Positions 21,377 to 29,701 of a DNA stretch of 64,000 nt are shown one piece after another (the first letter of the stretch is position 1; each line of letters begins with the position of its first letter). The translations under genes and the position numbers were made by a program. Location: NCBI GenBank assembly GCA_001580565.1, contig LRBF01000015.1, positions 1 to 64,000 of the forward strand, written 5' to 3'. A model generated the notes under the pieces. That model was given only the letters and a program-made list of their open reading frames with translations. It did not search any database and was not told where the DNA came from. Source of the DNA: Caballeronia megalochromosomata (GTDB lineage: Bacteria > Pseudomonadota > Gammaproteobacteria > Burkholderiales > Burkholderiaceae).

Positions 21377-22351
21377 TCAGTGGCTCGCGATGTACTGCTT
21401 CGCGTTGTCGGCGAAAATGCCTTGTGTCGGCAGCGTGACCTTCTTCGGCACCTTGTCGCCATGCAATACCTTGAGCGATTGTCGGATGCCTTCCGCGCCG
21501 GGCGTCGGATACATGAAGGTGCCGGCGAGCAGGCCTTGCTCGACCCAGGTCGCGCCTTCCTGCGGCAGGCCGTCGATGCCCACGAACTTGATGCTCTTCT
21601 CGCGGCCCGCATCCTTCGCGGCGAGATACGCGCCGTAGGCCATCGGATCGTTGTGCGCGTAGACCACGTCGATCTTCGGCTGCACGCGCAGCACGGTCTT
21701 CATGTAGTCGTAGGCCTTGTCCTGCTTCCAGTCGCAATCGACGCGCTCGCCGACGCGCTTGATGCCTTTCTCCTTGCCGATGGCCTTGTCCGCGCCGTCG
21801 TGACGATCGTGCGCGGGCTGCGCGCCGAAGCCGCCCCAGATCTCGACGAGATTGCCTTGCGCCTTGCCCGGCCCGCCCGTCAGCTTGACGATGAAGTTGC
21901 CCGCTTCCTCGCCGATCTGCACGTTGTCGCCGCCGATGAACTGCGTGAACTGATCGCCGTTGACCTCGCGATCCAGCACGAACACGGGAATGCCTGCCTT
22001 GAAAGCCTTTTCGACGACACCCGTGAGCCCCGCCGACTCCTTGGGCGAGATGAAGATCGCGTCCATCTTCTGCGTGATGAAGTTCTCCATGTCGGCGTTC
22101 TGCTTGTCGGTGCGGTCTCCCGCATCGGCGATGATCAGCTCGACCTCGGGATGCTTCGCGGCCTCGGCCTTCATGTCCTTGTTGAACTGCACGCGCCACG
22201 GCTCGACCGTCGTGACCTGCGAGAACCCGAAACGATATTTCTTCTGTTGCGCGAACGCCGGTTGCGCGATGAGCGCGGAGAACGTGCCGACCGCGCCGGC
22301 CAGCGGTAAGGCGATAAGACTCGCGGTGATGATGCGTCGTTTGCTGTCCAT
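21377..22351 (-). CDS. Sugar ABC transporter periplasmic binding protein
   Basis: 324 residues with a signal peptide (MDSKRRIITASLIALPLAG... cleaved near AFA-QQKK) and a periplasmic binding protein-like I fold of the ribose/galactose type: RFGFSQVTTVEPWR, ITQKMDAIFISPKE, PVFVLDREV and YAHNDPMAYGAYLAAK. The gene leads the transport operon and is preceded by AGGAGAG. The exact sugar cannot be deduced; the neighbouring LacI repressor and class II aldolase fit a pentose, hexose or sugar-alcohol substrate. Confidence 0.91.
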   Translation of the reverse strand: MDSKRRIITASLIALPLAGAVGTFSALIAQPAFAQQKKYRFGFSQVTTVEPWRVQFNKDMKAEAAKHPEVELIIADAGDRTDKQNADMENFITQKMDAIFISPKESAGLTGVVEKAFKAGIPVFVLDREVNGDQFTQFIGGDNVQIGEEAGNFIVKLTGGPGKAQGNLVEIWGGFGAQPAHDRHDGADKAIGKEKGIKRVGERVDCDWKQDKAYDYMKTVLRVQPKIDVVYAHNDPMAYGAYLAAKDAGREKSIKFVGIDGLPQEGATWVEQGLLAGTFMYPTPGAEGIRQSLKVLHGDKVPKKVTLPTQGIFADNAKQYIASH

Positions 22352-22427
22352 TGCGTCTCTCCTGTTTCTGGTTGCCAGCTTTTCAGGGTTTGGTGATGCG
22401 CTCGCTGGTTCTGATCTTCGATAAAAA

Positions 22428-22439
22428 TAAAACGTTATA
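22428..22439. promoter_or_regulatory. Candidate LacI operator upstream of the sugar ABC operon
   Basis: TAAAACGTTATA is a near-palindrome (10 of 12 positions symmetrical) with the central ACGT typical of LacI-family operators. It sits about 77 bases upstream of the binding-protein ATG and resembles the perfect site upstream of the lacI-type gene at 23525. Confidence 0.45.
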
Positions 22440-22447
22440 GCGCGCGC

Positions 22448-23503
22448 TCAGCGATCCGCGAGCGCGGCGCGTCTGCGCGTTTCCTTGCCCGGCGGCGCGG
22501 TGCTTTCGCGCACGCGCAAATCGGCTTTCATGCGCAGATGCACCGGCTCCGATGATTCGCCCTGCAACTGCTTGTGCAGCAGTTGCCAGATCGCGCGTCC
22601 CACCGCCTCCACCGGCTGATGAATCGAACTGATGCGTGGATGCAGCACCGACATCCATGGCGCATCGTCGAAAGAGAGCAGCGAGATGTCGTTCGGCAGA
22701 TGCAATTCGGCGTCGCGTATCGCGCGCAATGCGCCGAGCGTCGCGACGTTCGCGCCCGTGAACAGCGCAGTCGGGCGATCGCGTTCCGACAGCAGACCGA
22801 GCGTGGCCGCGTGGCTCTCCGTATCCGTCATCCCGCACACGACGACGCGCGCGTGCCGCGCGAGCCCCGCGCGCTTCATCGCGTCGAGATAGCCGTCCGC
22901 GCGCTCGCGGCTGTTGACGAGATCAAGTGCATTGACGATGAACGTAATGCGCTTGTGCCCGAGCGCGATCAGATGATCGGTGCCGTCTTTCGCGGCGCGC
23001 CGGCTGTCGGTGGTGACGGTATTGGCCGGAAAGCTGTTGTCGACGCGATCGGCCATGACGAGCGGCACGTCGCATTCGCGCAGCTCTTCGATCGCGTGAT
23101 CGTAGCCGTGACAGGGAATGATGATCATGCCCGCCACTTGCCGCGAGAGCACGAAGCGGATGCGCTCGGCTTCGCGCTCGGGATCTTCCTGCGCATGCGC
23201 GAGCAACAGGCGATAACCGCTTGCAAGCGCGTGATCCTCGACCACGCAGAGCAGCTCGATGAAGAACGAGTTGGTCAGATCGGGCACGACGAAACCGATG
23301 GACGTGGAGCGGCTGCTGCGCAGCTCAGCAGCGAGGCTGTTGCGCCGATAGCCGAGCTGGCGCGCGGCGTCCCAGACCTGCTGCCGCCGCGCGGGGCTCA
23401 CGCCTTGCGCGCCCGCCATGACCTTCGACGCGGTGCCGAGCGAGACGCCCGCCGCGTTGGCGACATCCTTCAAGGTGCAGGCCGGTTTTTTTCTTGAGTC
23501 CAA
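22448..23503 (-). CDS. LacI family repressor of the sugar ABC operon
   Basis: 351 residues with an N-terminal LacI helix-turn-helix (TLKDVANAAGVSLGTASKVM) and hinge (RRNSLAAELRSS), followed by a sugar-binding periplasmic-type core with GFVVPDLTNSFF and SLLSFDDAPWMSVLHP. It begins with TTG at 23503; no better ATG precedes the HTH. It lies immediately upstream of, and on the same strand as, the sugar importer, and a perfect operator-like palindrome sits 22 bases before its start, so it likely represses itself and the operon. Confidence 0.9.
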   Translation of the reverse strand: MDSRKKPACTLKDVANAAGVSLGTASKVMAGAQGVSPARRQQVWDAARQLGYRRNSLAAELRSSRSTSIGFVVPDLTNSFFIELLCVVEDHALASGYRLLLAHAQEDPEREAERIRFVLSRQVAGMIIIPCHGYDHAIEELRECDVPLVMADRVDNSFPANTVTTDSRRAAKDGTDHLIALGHKRITFIVNALDLVNSRERADGYLDAMKRAGLARHARVVVCGMTDTESHAATLGLLSERDRPTALFTGANVATLGALRAIRDAELHLPNDISLLSFDDAPWMSVLHPRISSIHQPVEAVGRAIWQLLHKQLQGESSEPVHLRMKADLRVRESTAPPGKETRRRAALADR

Positions 23504-23524
23504 GGCGCGACGCCGTCTATATTC

Positions 23525-23536
23525 TGAAACGTTTCA
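23525..23536. promoter_or_regulatory. Perfect LacI-type operator palindrome
   Basis: TGAAACGTTTCA is a perfect 12-base palindrome with central ACGT, directly upstream of the LacI-type gene, consistent with autoregulation. Confidence 0.6.
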
Positions 23537-23599
23537 AAATATTAGAAAGCGCCGGCGAGCGGAGCAAGTGAGTGTTTTTACCGAGCCGGGTGCGTCGCG

Positions 23600-24184
23600 C
23601 TACATCGAGATGTCGTGCAGGTCCTTCACGATGGGCGGGCCGATCCTGAAGTCTGAGAAACGCACGTTCAGACCGCCGCGCTCCGGCGTGCAGCACATCG
23701 GCCCAACGAGCCAGCGCGCGGTCGCATCACTCGAGGGGAAAGGCGCGAGGCGCATAAGCGTCCAGTTGCGTTCATCGGCGCTGCACTGGACTTTCAGAAC
23801 GCCTTGCGCGATCGTCATGCGCAAGCGGAAGCGGTTCGTGTCGGCGCGCGAGCTGAGCGACCAGTCGGAGAGATCGTTGGTGAGGACGGTGCTGAACGTG
23901 AGCGCGCCGTCGTTGTATTCGGCGCCGGCCTTGATCCAGCGCTCCGCGCTTTCGCGCACCATCAGGCCGGCCTGGTCGTATAACGCGGAGAAATCGCCAT
24001 CGACCGTGACTTCGGCGGTGAAGTCGCCGTCAACATTCGCCGCGAAAACGTGGCCGTTGTCGCGCACGAAGCCGTAGTGTGTCTTGCGCCAGAAGTCGGT
24101 GTTCGTGTCGGTGGTGACGAAGAGCGCGTCGTGCTCGATGCGCCATTGCGCGGGTTCGTTGATCCACTGGCATTGGTCGAACAT
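23600..24184 (-). CDS. DUF1349 domain-containing protein
   Basis: 194 residues from the ATG at 24184 (MFDQCQWINEP) with GGAG upstream. The sequence shows the DUF1349 (YesU-like) beta-sandwich, a concanavalin-like fold: FWRKTHYGFVRDNGHVFAA, DQAGLMVRESAERWIKAG and GPMCCTPERGGLNVRFSDF. Function is unproven; homologues are often linked to sugar utilisation, and here it sits upstream of the sugar importer's LacI regulator on the same strand. Confidence 0.85.
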   Translation of the reverse strand: MFDQCQWINEPAQWRIEHDALFVTTDTNTDFWRKTHYGFVRDNGHVFAANVDGDFTAEVTVDGDFSALYDQAGLMVRESAERWIKAGAEYNDGALTFSTVLTNDLSDWSLSSRADTNRFRLRMTIAQGVLKVQCSADERNWTLMRLAPFPSSDATARWLVGPMCCTPERGGLNVRFSDFRIGPPIVKDLHDISM

Positions 24185-24340
24185 GGCGTCTCCGTCGCGT
24201 GGGATGGGCATCCCAAGTATGTCACGGCGCTTGCGCACGTGAGGCCCCGTAGTGTATCGAACGATCGTGCGATACGGTTGTCTTCGCCAACTGCACTAAC
24301 ATGTACGAGCACTTACCGTCATGTTTCGGAAGAGAGAACG

Positions 24341-25753
24341 ATGGTCAAGCTGATGATGATCCTGCTGGGCGTGGACTATCTGCGCAATCGCTGGCGCAGC
24401 CTGATGGTGATGGGCTGGCTGCTGCTTCTCGTCGGCATCGGCGTGTTCATCGATGCCCTCGACGGCGCGCTAGGCTTCCCGATCACCTTCGTCGGCTGGC
24501 TGCTGCTGATCGAGGGCGCGCTCACGCTGGCGGTCGCGTGGGCAGGCGTGGGCGGGCAGCGCAGACTGCGCTACGCGAAGGGCATCGCGTTCGTGCTCAC
24601 GGCCGCGCTGATCTTCGAAGGCAATCATCATGGCCACTTCGTTCTCTCGATACTGATCGGCCTCGCGTTCCTGTTCGATGGGCTGTTGCAGGCGACCTCG
24701 GCGCTCGTCGTGCGTTACCGGCGCTATCGCGTCGCGTTTGGCTTCGCGATCTTCGAGATCGTTCTCGGCGTCTTCATGATTCAACCGTATCCGACGCACT
24801 ACAAGGGCACGGTGCCGTATTGCATCGGCGCGTTCTTTATCTTCGCGGGATGGAATCTGATCATGATCGCGACGCGTGTGCGCAAGTTGACGAGCAATCC
24901 CGGAGTGTGGGGCGATGCGAGCGCGGAAGCGGCAAGCGTTGCGGGCAACGAACGCGACGCCGCGCGCCCGGCACTGCAAGCCAGGGAATGGGACGGCCCG
25001 CCCGCTGACGACGAACCGGCGCTCACCGTGCATGTATGGACACCGGTGGGTTCCTCGAAGGCGCAGACGCAGTGGCATCCGATCGTCGATCGATATATCG
25101 CCGCGGTGGATCGCAACGGCGTGATCTCGACGGGCCACGCCGCGCTCGAATCGCCGGAAGGCATTTACGTGAGTCTCTATCCCGCCGTGGAAATCGATCG
25201 CTCGCCCGACGACTTCGCGCGCCTCTTGCGCGCCACGCGCGAGAACGACGTGCCGGGCGTATTTCAACCGAGCTATGCGATCGAATCGAAGGCATGGTGC
25301 CCGTCGACCGTGCGCGTGCGCATTCGCAATTACGATCCCGCGAGGCTCGATCGTTTCTGGCGCGACTATCGCGAGGACACCACGTATAACCTCACGCATC
25401 GCAACTGTTCGAGCAGCGTGTCGCGCGCCCTCGATGCCGCGCTGGAAGGTGCGGCCGGGCGCTTGTACGGCATGCGCGCGGGCTGGGGCGCGCTCTTCCG
25501 GATGATCGTCACGCCGGAGCTCTGGGTCGCGGCGCAAGTGCGCAAGCGCGCGGTGACGATGGCCTGGACGCCCGGCCTCACGCTCGACTATGCACGCGCG
25601 CTCAGCATGGTCGCCGATCCGCGTCCGTATGGCTGGCTCAAGGTCGCGCGCATGGCGCTCGCGAAGATGCGTGAATCGCGGCGTGCATGGCGCGAGGAAG
25701 GGACGCTTGCAGAGGGCGGCGGATCGAACGCGGATCCGCCAGCGCGTGTTTGA
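24341..25753 (+). CDS. HdeD/DUF308-like membrane protein fused to a probable permuted papain-like domain
   Basis: 470 residues from the ATG at 24341 (GAGAG upstream). Residues ~20-190 form about six short membrane helices as in HdeD acid-resistance proteins (MGWLLLLVGIGVFIDAL, VGWLLLIEGALTLAVAW). After an Ala/Asp-rich linker, residues ~235-450 form a soluble domain with GHAALESPEG (His266) and, later, LTHRNCSSSVSRALDAAL (Cys356). His-before-Cys order with these contexts is what permuted NlpC/P60/YiiX-like and DUF4105 papain-fold hydrolases show. The combination suggests a membrane-anchored hydrolase acting on peptides, lipids or amides. Catalysis is inference; the family match of the C-terminal half is not certain. 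Confidence 0.65.
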   Translation: MVKLMMILLGVDYLRNRWRSLMVMGWLLLLVGIGVFIDALDGALGFPITFVGWLLLIEGALTLAVAWAGVGGQRRLRYAKGIAFVLTAALIFEGNHHGHFVLSILIGLAFLFDGLLQATSALVVRYRRYRVAFGFAIFEIVLGVFMIQPYPTHYKGTVPYCIGAFFIFAGWNLIMIATRVRKLTSNPGVWGDASAEAASVAGNERDAARPALQAREWDGPPADDEPALTVHVWTPVGSSKAQTQWHPIVDRYIAAVDRNGVISTGHAALESPEGIYVSLYPAVEIDRSPDDFARLLRATRENDVPGVFQPSYAIESKAWCPSTVRVRIRNYDPARLDRFWRDYREDTTYNLTHRNCSSSVSRALDAALEGAAGRLYGMRAGWGALFRMIVTPELWVAAQVRKRAVTMAWTPGLTLDYARALSMVADPRPYGWLKVARMALAKMRESRRAWREEGTLAEGGGSNADPPARV

Positions 25754-26011
25754 CTAAAGATCGAGGTCTTCGGCTTCCTTGCGCGCGCGGCGTTCCTCGT
25801 TCGCCCGGCGCGCGCGCAGGCGCTGACGCGACAACTGGGCGATCACTTCGCCCGTCGACGCGCCCGGCGGAATTTCATTGCGGATGACCTTGGGTACCAT
25901 CGGCAATCCCATGCGTTGCCTGCGCAGCGCGCGGGCGATGGCGGTGCGGCACTCCTGACCGTGACAATCCCATTCGTCACGGATTCGCTCACAGTAGGGA
26001 CATTTTTCCAT
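25754..26011 (-). CDS. Small Cys-rich conserved hypothetical protein
   Basis: 85 residues. The N-terminus MEKCPYCERIRDEWDCHGQEC contains a CxxC pair and two more Cys plus His, resembling a small zinc-binding knuckle (counted in blocks; residues 4, 7, 16 and 21 are Cys). The middle is basic (RALRRQRMG) and the C-terminus is a charged helix (RRANEERRARKEAEDLDL). Possibly nucleic-acid or protein binding; no function recognised. It converges on the HdeD-fusion gene, its last base adjoining that gene's stop. Confidence 0.6.
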   Translation of the reverse strand: MEKCPYCERIRDEWDCHGQECRTAIARALRRQRMGLPMVPKVIRNEIPPGASTGEVIAQLSRQRLRARRANEERRARKEAEDLDL

Positions 26012-26051
26012 CCCTAAAGTCTACCGCGAAATAGTGCCCGCTTTTGTGCAC

Positions 26052-26891
26052 CTATGCGCACCAGACGCTGCTGGCTGCGGCTCGCATCGCATAGTCCTCG
26101 AACGAACGGGCCTCGCGATGCAGGGCGGCGCGCACGCCATCGGCGGGCTTTTCATTGCGGCCATCGAGCACGGTCGTGAAGAGATACAGAATCAGATCGG
26201 CTTCCGGCTTCGGCACGCCCGCATTGAGCAGACCGGCGCGAAACGCATCGGGCGGCACGGGGGCGAGATGCAGATCGCGCCGCGACGCTTTCGCGATGCA
26301 TTCGAGCGCTTCGGCAAACGAGATCGCGCGCGGACCGGTGAGTTCGTAAAGCCTGTTTTCATGGCCCGGCTGCGTGAGCGCTGCGACGGCTGCGTCGGCA
26401 ATATCCTCGGCATCGACGAAAGGCTCCCTGATGTCTCCGACGGGCAGCGCGAGCGTGCCCTCGCGAACGGCATCGAGCAAGAAGCTCTCGCTGAAGTTCT
26501 GCATGAACCAGCTGCAACGCAGAATGGTCCAGCTCGCGCCCGAGCGTTGCAGCGCCGCTTCGGCGGCTTGCGCTTCTTCCTCGCCGCGTCCCGAAAGCAG
26601 CACGATTCGTTCGGCGCCGCTGGCCATTGCCGTATCGAAGAATGCGCTGACTGTATCGAGCGCGCCGGGTACTGCGAGATCCGGCTGATACGTGACATAC
26701 GCGCGCTTCACGCCTTCGAGCGCCGCCCGCCATGTCGCGCGTTCGTTCCAGTCGAAGCGGGGCTGTGTAGAGCGCGCGCATGCGCGAACCTCCAATCCTT
26801 GCGCGCGCAGTCGCTGCGCCACGCGTCGTCCGGTCTTGCCGTTCGCGCCCAGAACGAGCGTGGGCGCGGCGTCGAAATGTGAATGAGCCAT
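26052..26891 (-). CDS. NmrA-like NAD(P)-binding oxidoreductase
   Basis: 279 residues of the atypical SDR/NmrA group. The Rossmann motif GANGKTGRRVA (15-25) is intact; ILRCSWFMQNF and PFVDAEDIADAAVAAL are family signatures, and no YxxxK catalytic pair is evident, as in NmrA sensors and QOR2-type quinone reductases. It is divergent from a TetR regulator across a perfect operator (26905-26937) that begins 14 bases before its start, so it is almost certainly the target of that repressor. Likely role: redox-cofactor or electrophile response. Confidence 0.85.
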   Translation of the reverse strand: MAHSHFDAAPTLVLGANGKTGRRVAQRLRAQGLEVRACARSTQPRFDWNERATWRAALEGVKRAYVTYQPDLAVPGALDTVSAFFDTAMASGAERIVLLSGRGEEEAQAAEAALQRSGASWTILRCSWFMQNFSESFLLDAVREGTLALPVGDIREPFVDAEDIADAAVAALTQPGHENRLYELTGPRAISFAEALECIAKASRRDLHLAPVPPDAFRAGLLNAGVPKPEADLILYLFTTVLDGRNEKPADGVRAALHREARSFEDYAMRAAASSVWCA

Positions 26892-26904
26892 GACTGTCTC
26901 CCGA

Positions 26905-26937
26905 GTTTTAAACGTGAGACTTGCTCACGTTTAAAAC
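26905..26937. promoter_or_regulatory. Perfect 14-base inverted-repeat operator between nmrA-like and tetR-like genes
   Basis: Arms GTTTTAAACGTGAG (26905-26918) and CTCACGTTTAAAAC (26924-26937) are exact reverse complements around ACTTG. A related half-site CTCACATTT follows at about 26950. The site overlaps the start region of the NmrA-like gene and lies 68 bases before the TetR gene, as expected for a TetR-family operator. Confidence 0.8.
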
Positions 26938-27004
26938 ATGATAGATACTCACATTTGACTGTCAAGCATTTTCGGGTGCATGTTCATGCGGCAAAGGAGG
27001 AACG

Positions 27005-27646
27005 ATGCAAGAGAAGCCGCCACGCGTCACAGGGAAGGGAAGCGTCGCGCGCAGGCAGCCCGCGCAGCAGCGCAGCCGCGAGCGCCTCGACCGCATCCTG
27101 GAAGTCGCGCAGCAATTGATCGCGGAGAAGGGCAGCGAGCACGTGAAGATGAGCGAGATCGCCGAGCTCGCGGAGATCTCGATCGGCTCGCTGTATCAGT
27201 ATTTCCCCGACAAGCGCGAGATCGTGCGCACGCTCGCCGAGCTCTACGCGGCCGAGAGCCGCCGATGCGTGAGGGAAGCGCTCGAGGCCGTGCAGGACAA
27301 GGCGCAATTGCTCGCGGCGTTCGCCTCGCTGGTCGACCAGTACTATGAAATCGTGCTGGACAAACCGGTGATGCGCGACATTTCGTCGGCGCTGAGATCG
27401 GACAAGGCGTTGATGAGCATCGAGATTGCGGAGAGCCGTGCGTGCGGCGCGCTGCTCGCGGCGGCGATCCGGCGTGTGACGCCGACATCGCGCACGGACA
27501 GCAAGCGCGTCAGTGCGCTCGCCTTCCTGATCTGGCAGCTAGGCGAAGAGACGATGCGCCTCGCCGTCGCGCACAAGCGTGGCGAGGGTGCAATGCTCGT
27601 CGACGCCTACAAGCGAATGAGCTTGCAAGCGATAGACGACGCCTGA
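27005..27646 (+). CDS. TetR/AcrR family transcriptional repressor
   Basis: 213 residues with an N-terminal TetR helix-turn-helix (VKMSEIAELAEISIGSLYQYF near residues 48-68) and a C-terminal ligand-binding helical domain. AAAGGAGG lies just upstream of the ATG. Divergent from the NmrA-like gene; the perfect inverted repeat between them is the probable binding site, giving control of both genes. Inducer unknown. Confidence 0.92.
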   Translation: MQEKPPRVTGKGSVARRQPAQQRSRERLDRILEVAQQLIAEKGSEHVKMSEIAELAEISIGSLYQYFPDKREIVRTLAELYAAESRRCVREALEAVQDKAQLLAAFASLVDQYYEIVLDKPVMRDISSALRSDKALMSIEIAESRACGALLAAAIRRVTPTSRTDSKRVSALAFLIWQLGEETMRLAVAHKRGEGAMLVDAYKRMSLQAIDDA

Positions 27647-27659
27647 AGACCCGGCGCGC

Positions 27660-28742
27660 TCATCCGCTCAATTGATTCGACGTGCTCGGGCGCCGCTCGC
27701 GCTGATGATGATCGAGGCTGCGCCTCAATACTTTCTTCACGAGGCCTTTGAGAAAGTGAATCGAGCGGTCCGCGCGCACGTTGAGATCGAAGGGCGCCAG
27801 TTCGACGACTTCACGCCCGCTGTGCGCGGTGAGCTTCTCGCGCATCTTGCGATGATCGACAGCCATCGCCGTGAGCGCCTCCGACGCCTGCCTGAACGAT
27901 CCGCGATCGACTCGCGCGCAGACGTGGCATGCGCGGTGAAAGAGCTTGTCGAATACGGTGAGCCAGTAATCGTCCATCTCGCTGCCGTCGCAATGCGCGA
28001 GCGCTTCCTTGCCGGTGGCGCGCAGATCATGCATGTCGCGCAGCGAAGCGCATTGCGTGATGCTGCCGAAGCGCCGGCGATAGCCGATCAGCGGCGCGGC
28101 AATGCGATAGATGCTGCTCGCGCGAAGATAGGTCGATGGCACGAGCGCCATGTCCTCGTAATTCCGTCCCACGGGAAACGGCGCTGCGTCGAAGAGGTCG
28201 GTGCGATAGGCACGCGCCCACACGAAGGTGTGGAATCGATCCACAAACTGCTGCAGCGACGCGCGATTCATCGGGTGGCCGCCGCTCGTCGCGTTATCGG
28301 CGATTTCGATTTCGTCGAGTTCTCGTCCGTCGTCGTCGATGATCTTGACGTTGTATTCCACCACATCCCATTTCCGCTCGGCGAGGACCGGAATGATTGC
28401 TTCGCTAAAGCCCTTCAGATAAATATCATCGCCGTCGAGGAAGCCCACATAGGGCGTGCGGACCGCCGCGAGGCCAGTATTGCGCGCGGCGCTCAGGCCG
28501 CGGTTTTCCTGATGCAGCAGTTCGACGTGCACGCCCCGATCGCGTTCGACGATCGCGCGCGCCGCCGCATAGGTCTCGTCGCGAGAACCGTCATCCACCA
28601 CGATGATCTTCATCGCGTCGATATGAGGTTGGGACAGGAGGGATTCGAGGGCTTCCTCGATATACCCCTCGATGTTGTACGCCGCCACGACGATGCTGAG
28701 CAGCGGATTGGTGTCTCGCAATGAGTCACGCTCAAACGGCAT
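27660..28742 (-). CDS. Glycosyltransferase family 2
   Basis: 360 residues from the ATG at 28742 (MPFERDSL), which has GGAGAG upstream; a longer frame upstream lacks homology. GT-A fold landmarks are LLSIVVAAYNIEGYIEEAL, VVDDGSRDET (nucleotide-binding DD) and the metal-binding GFLDGDDIYL. The remainder resembles teichoic/capsule-type glycosyltransferases that add sugars to cell-surface polymers. It is a cytoplasmic enzyme without membrane segments. No polysaccharide cluster surrounds it, so the acceptor is unknown. Confidence 0.88.
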   Translation of the reverse strand: MPFERDSLRDTNPLLSIVVAAYNIEGYIEEALESLLSQPHIDAMKIIVVDDGSRDETYAAARAIVERDRGVHVELLHQENRGLSAARNTGLAAVRTPYVGFLDGDDIYLKGFSEAIIPVLAERKWDVVEYNVKIIDDDGRELDEIEIADNATSGGHPMNRASLQQFVDRFHTFVWARAYRTDLFDAAPFPVGRNYEDMALVPSTYLRASSIYRIAAPLIGYRRRFGSITQCASLRDMHDLRATGKEALAHCDGSEMDDYWLTVFDKLFHRACHVCARVDRGSFRQASEALTAMAVDHRKMREKLTAHSGREVVELAPFDLNVRADRSIHFLKGLVKKVLRRSLDHHQRERRPSTSNQLSG

Positions 28743-29406
28743 GGATGACGCTCTCCATCGGATGATTGGGCTCTGTCTCTCCGCATGCATGATGCGAAGA
28801 GCCGTCGTCGATGTTCCCATCCGCAAGCCACGCAAAATTCGCTTGGATTGCGGGCGGTGAAACGTGCAGTTGGTCTGATGGAAGCGGCTGGCTCGGTCGC
28901 CGTACGGTGACGGGGAAGAACCACTCGAATGCCGGTGCGGCGCAAGCGTTCAGCGAAGGTCGCCCCTGAGGCAACCCGCATTAAAGGTCTTGCGACGCTT
29001 TCTTGTTGGAGCATGTCACGTCATACGGCGGGCCCCGGATGTCCCTGCCTGACGCGCATGTCGAAGATCAAAGCTTATAGAGCAGATTCTTTGGGACGGG
29101 TTCCCAGAGCGCCTGCAACACAAACTTCACCGGGACATACTAGTTTAAAAATGAGCAGGTGAAGCCCACATTTTGCCGAATGCCCTGCATGCCGCCATTT
29201 ATGGCGATGTGCTGGCACGCAAACGTTATCGTCCGGACTCGCTGGTCCGCGCTCCGTGCGCTTCGCCACATGCGAACATCATCGAGCTTGCTGAAGCGTG
29301 ACAAACGGTTTCAGGTTGCAAGCAAGTGTAGCCAATGCCGCACATTTTTCCGCCGCGCTAACAAAGCCACGTCGCAGCAGAAAAAAGTGCGCGCAAGAGT
29401 TTGTGA
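28743..29406. other. Long non-coding interval
   Basis: About 660 bases with no convincing gene: the short frames here are Arg/Ser-rich and lack ribosome-binding sites or conserved motifs. It is somewhat AT-richer around 29120-29410. No repeat, tRNA or clear terminator was found. It may be a decayed region or the upstream region of the glycosyltransferase. Confidence 0.4.
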
Positions 29407-29619
29407 TCAATGATGGATGTAGAGCGATTGTCCGAGCGATTGCGCGGAAGGCTGGGTCGTCCAGCCGCTTTGAACATTGCCTTCAGTGCTGGCTCCGTAA
29501 TCGCGGTTCTCGTTCCGCGCTTCGGTATCGGCACGCTGGACCGTTGCGGGCGATTGTGCATAGGAAAGCATCGGTACTATGACCGAGGCTGCGAGCAGGG
29601 CGGCTGCGAGTTTCTTCAT
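29407..29619 (-). CDS. Small exported protein
   Basis: 70 residues; MKKLAAALLAASVIVPMLSYA is a clear signal peptide cleaved before QSPATVQ. The mature ~48 residues are polar (RADTEARNENRDYGAS) without known motif. AAGGAGA lies seven bases before the ATG. Burkholderiaceae encode many such short periplasmic proteins, some of the DUF4148 family; I cannot assign this one firmly. Confidence 0.65.
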   Translation of the reverse strand: MKKLAAALLAASVIVPMLSYAQSPATVQRADTEARNENRDYGASTEGNVQSGWTTQPSAQSLGQSLYIHH

Positions 29620-29701
29620 GATCGTTCTCCTTGAGTGAGTGAAACGTCAATCAGGAGACTAGGCCCGAAGAATTAGCCGATCGTGAGTGCCGCGGCCGCG
29701 C

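Noticed and set aside
19929..22199. 756-residue minus-strand frame across the sugar ABC ATPase and binding-protein genes
   Set aside because: It spans two well-supported genes in another frame, is extremely Arg-rich and shows no protein family features.
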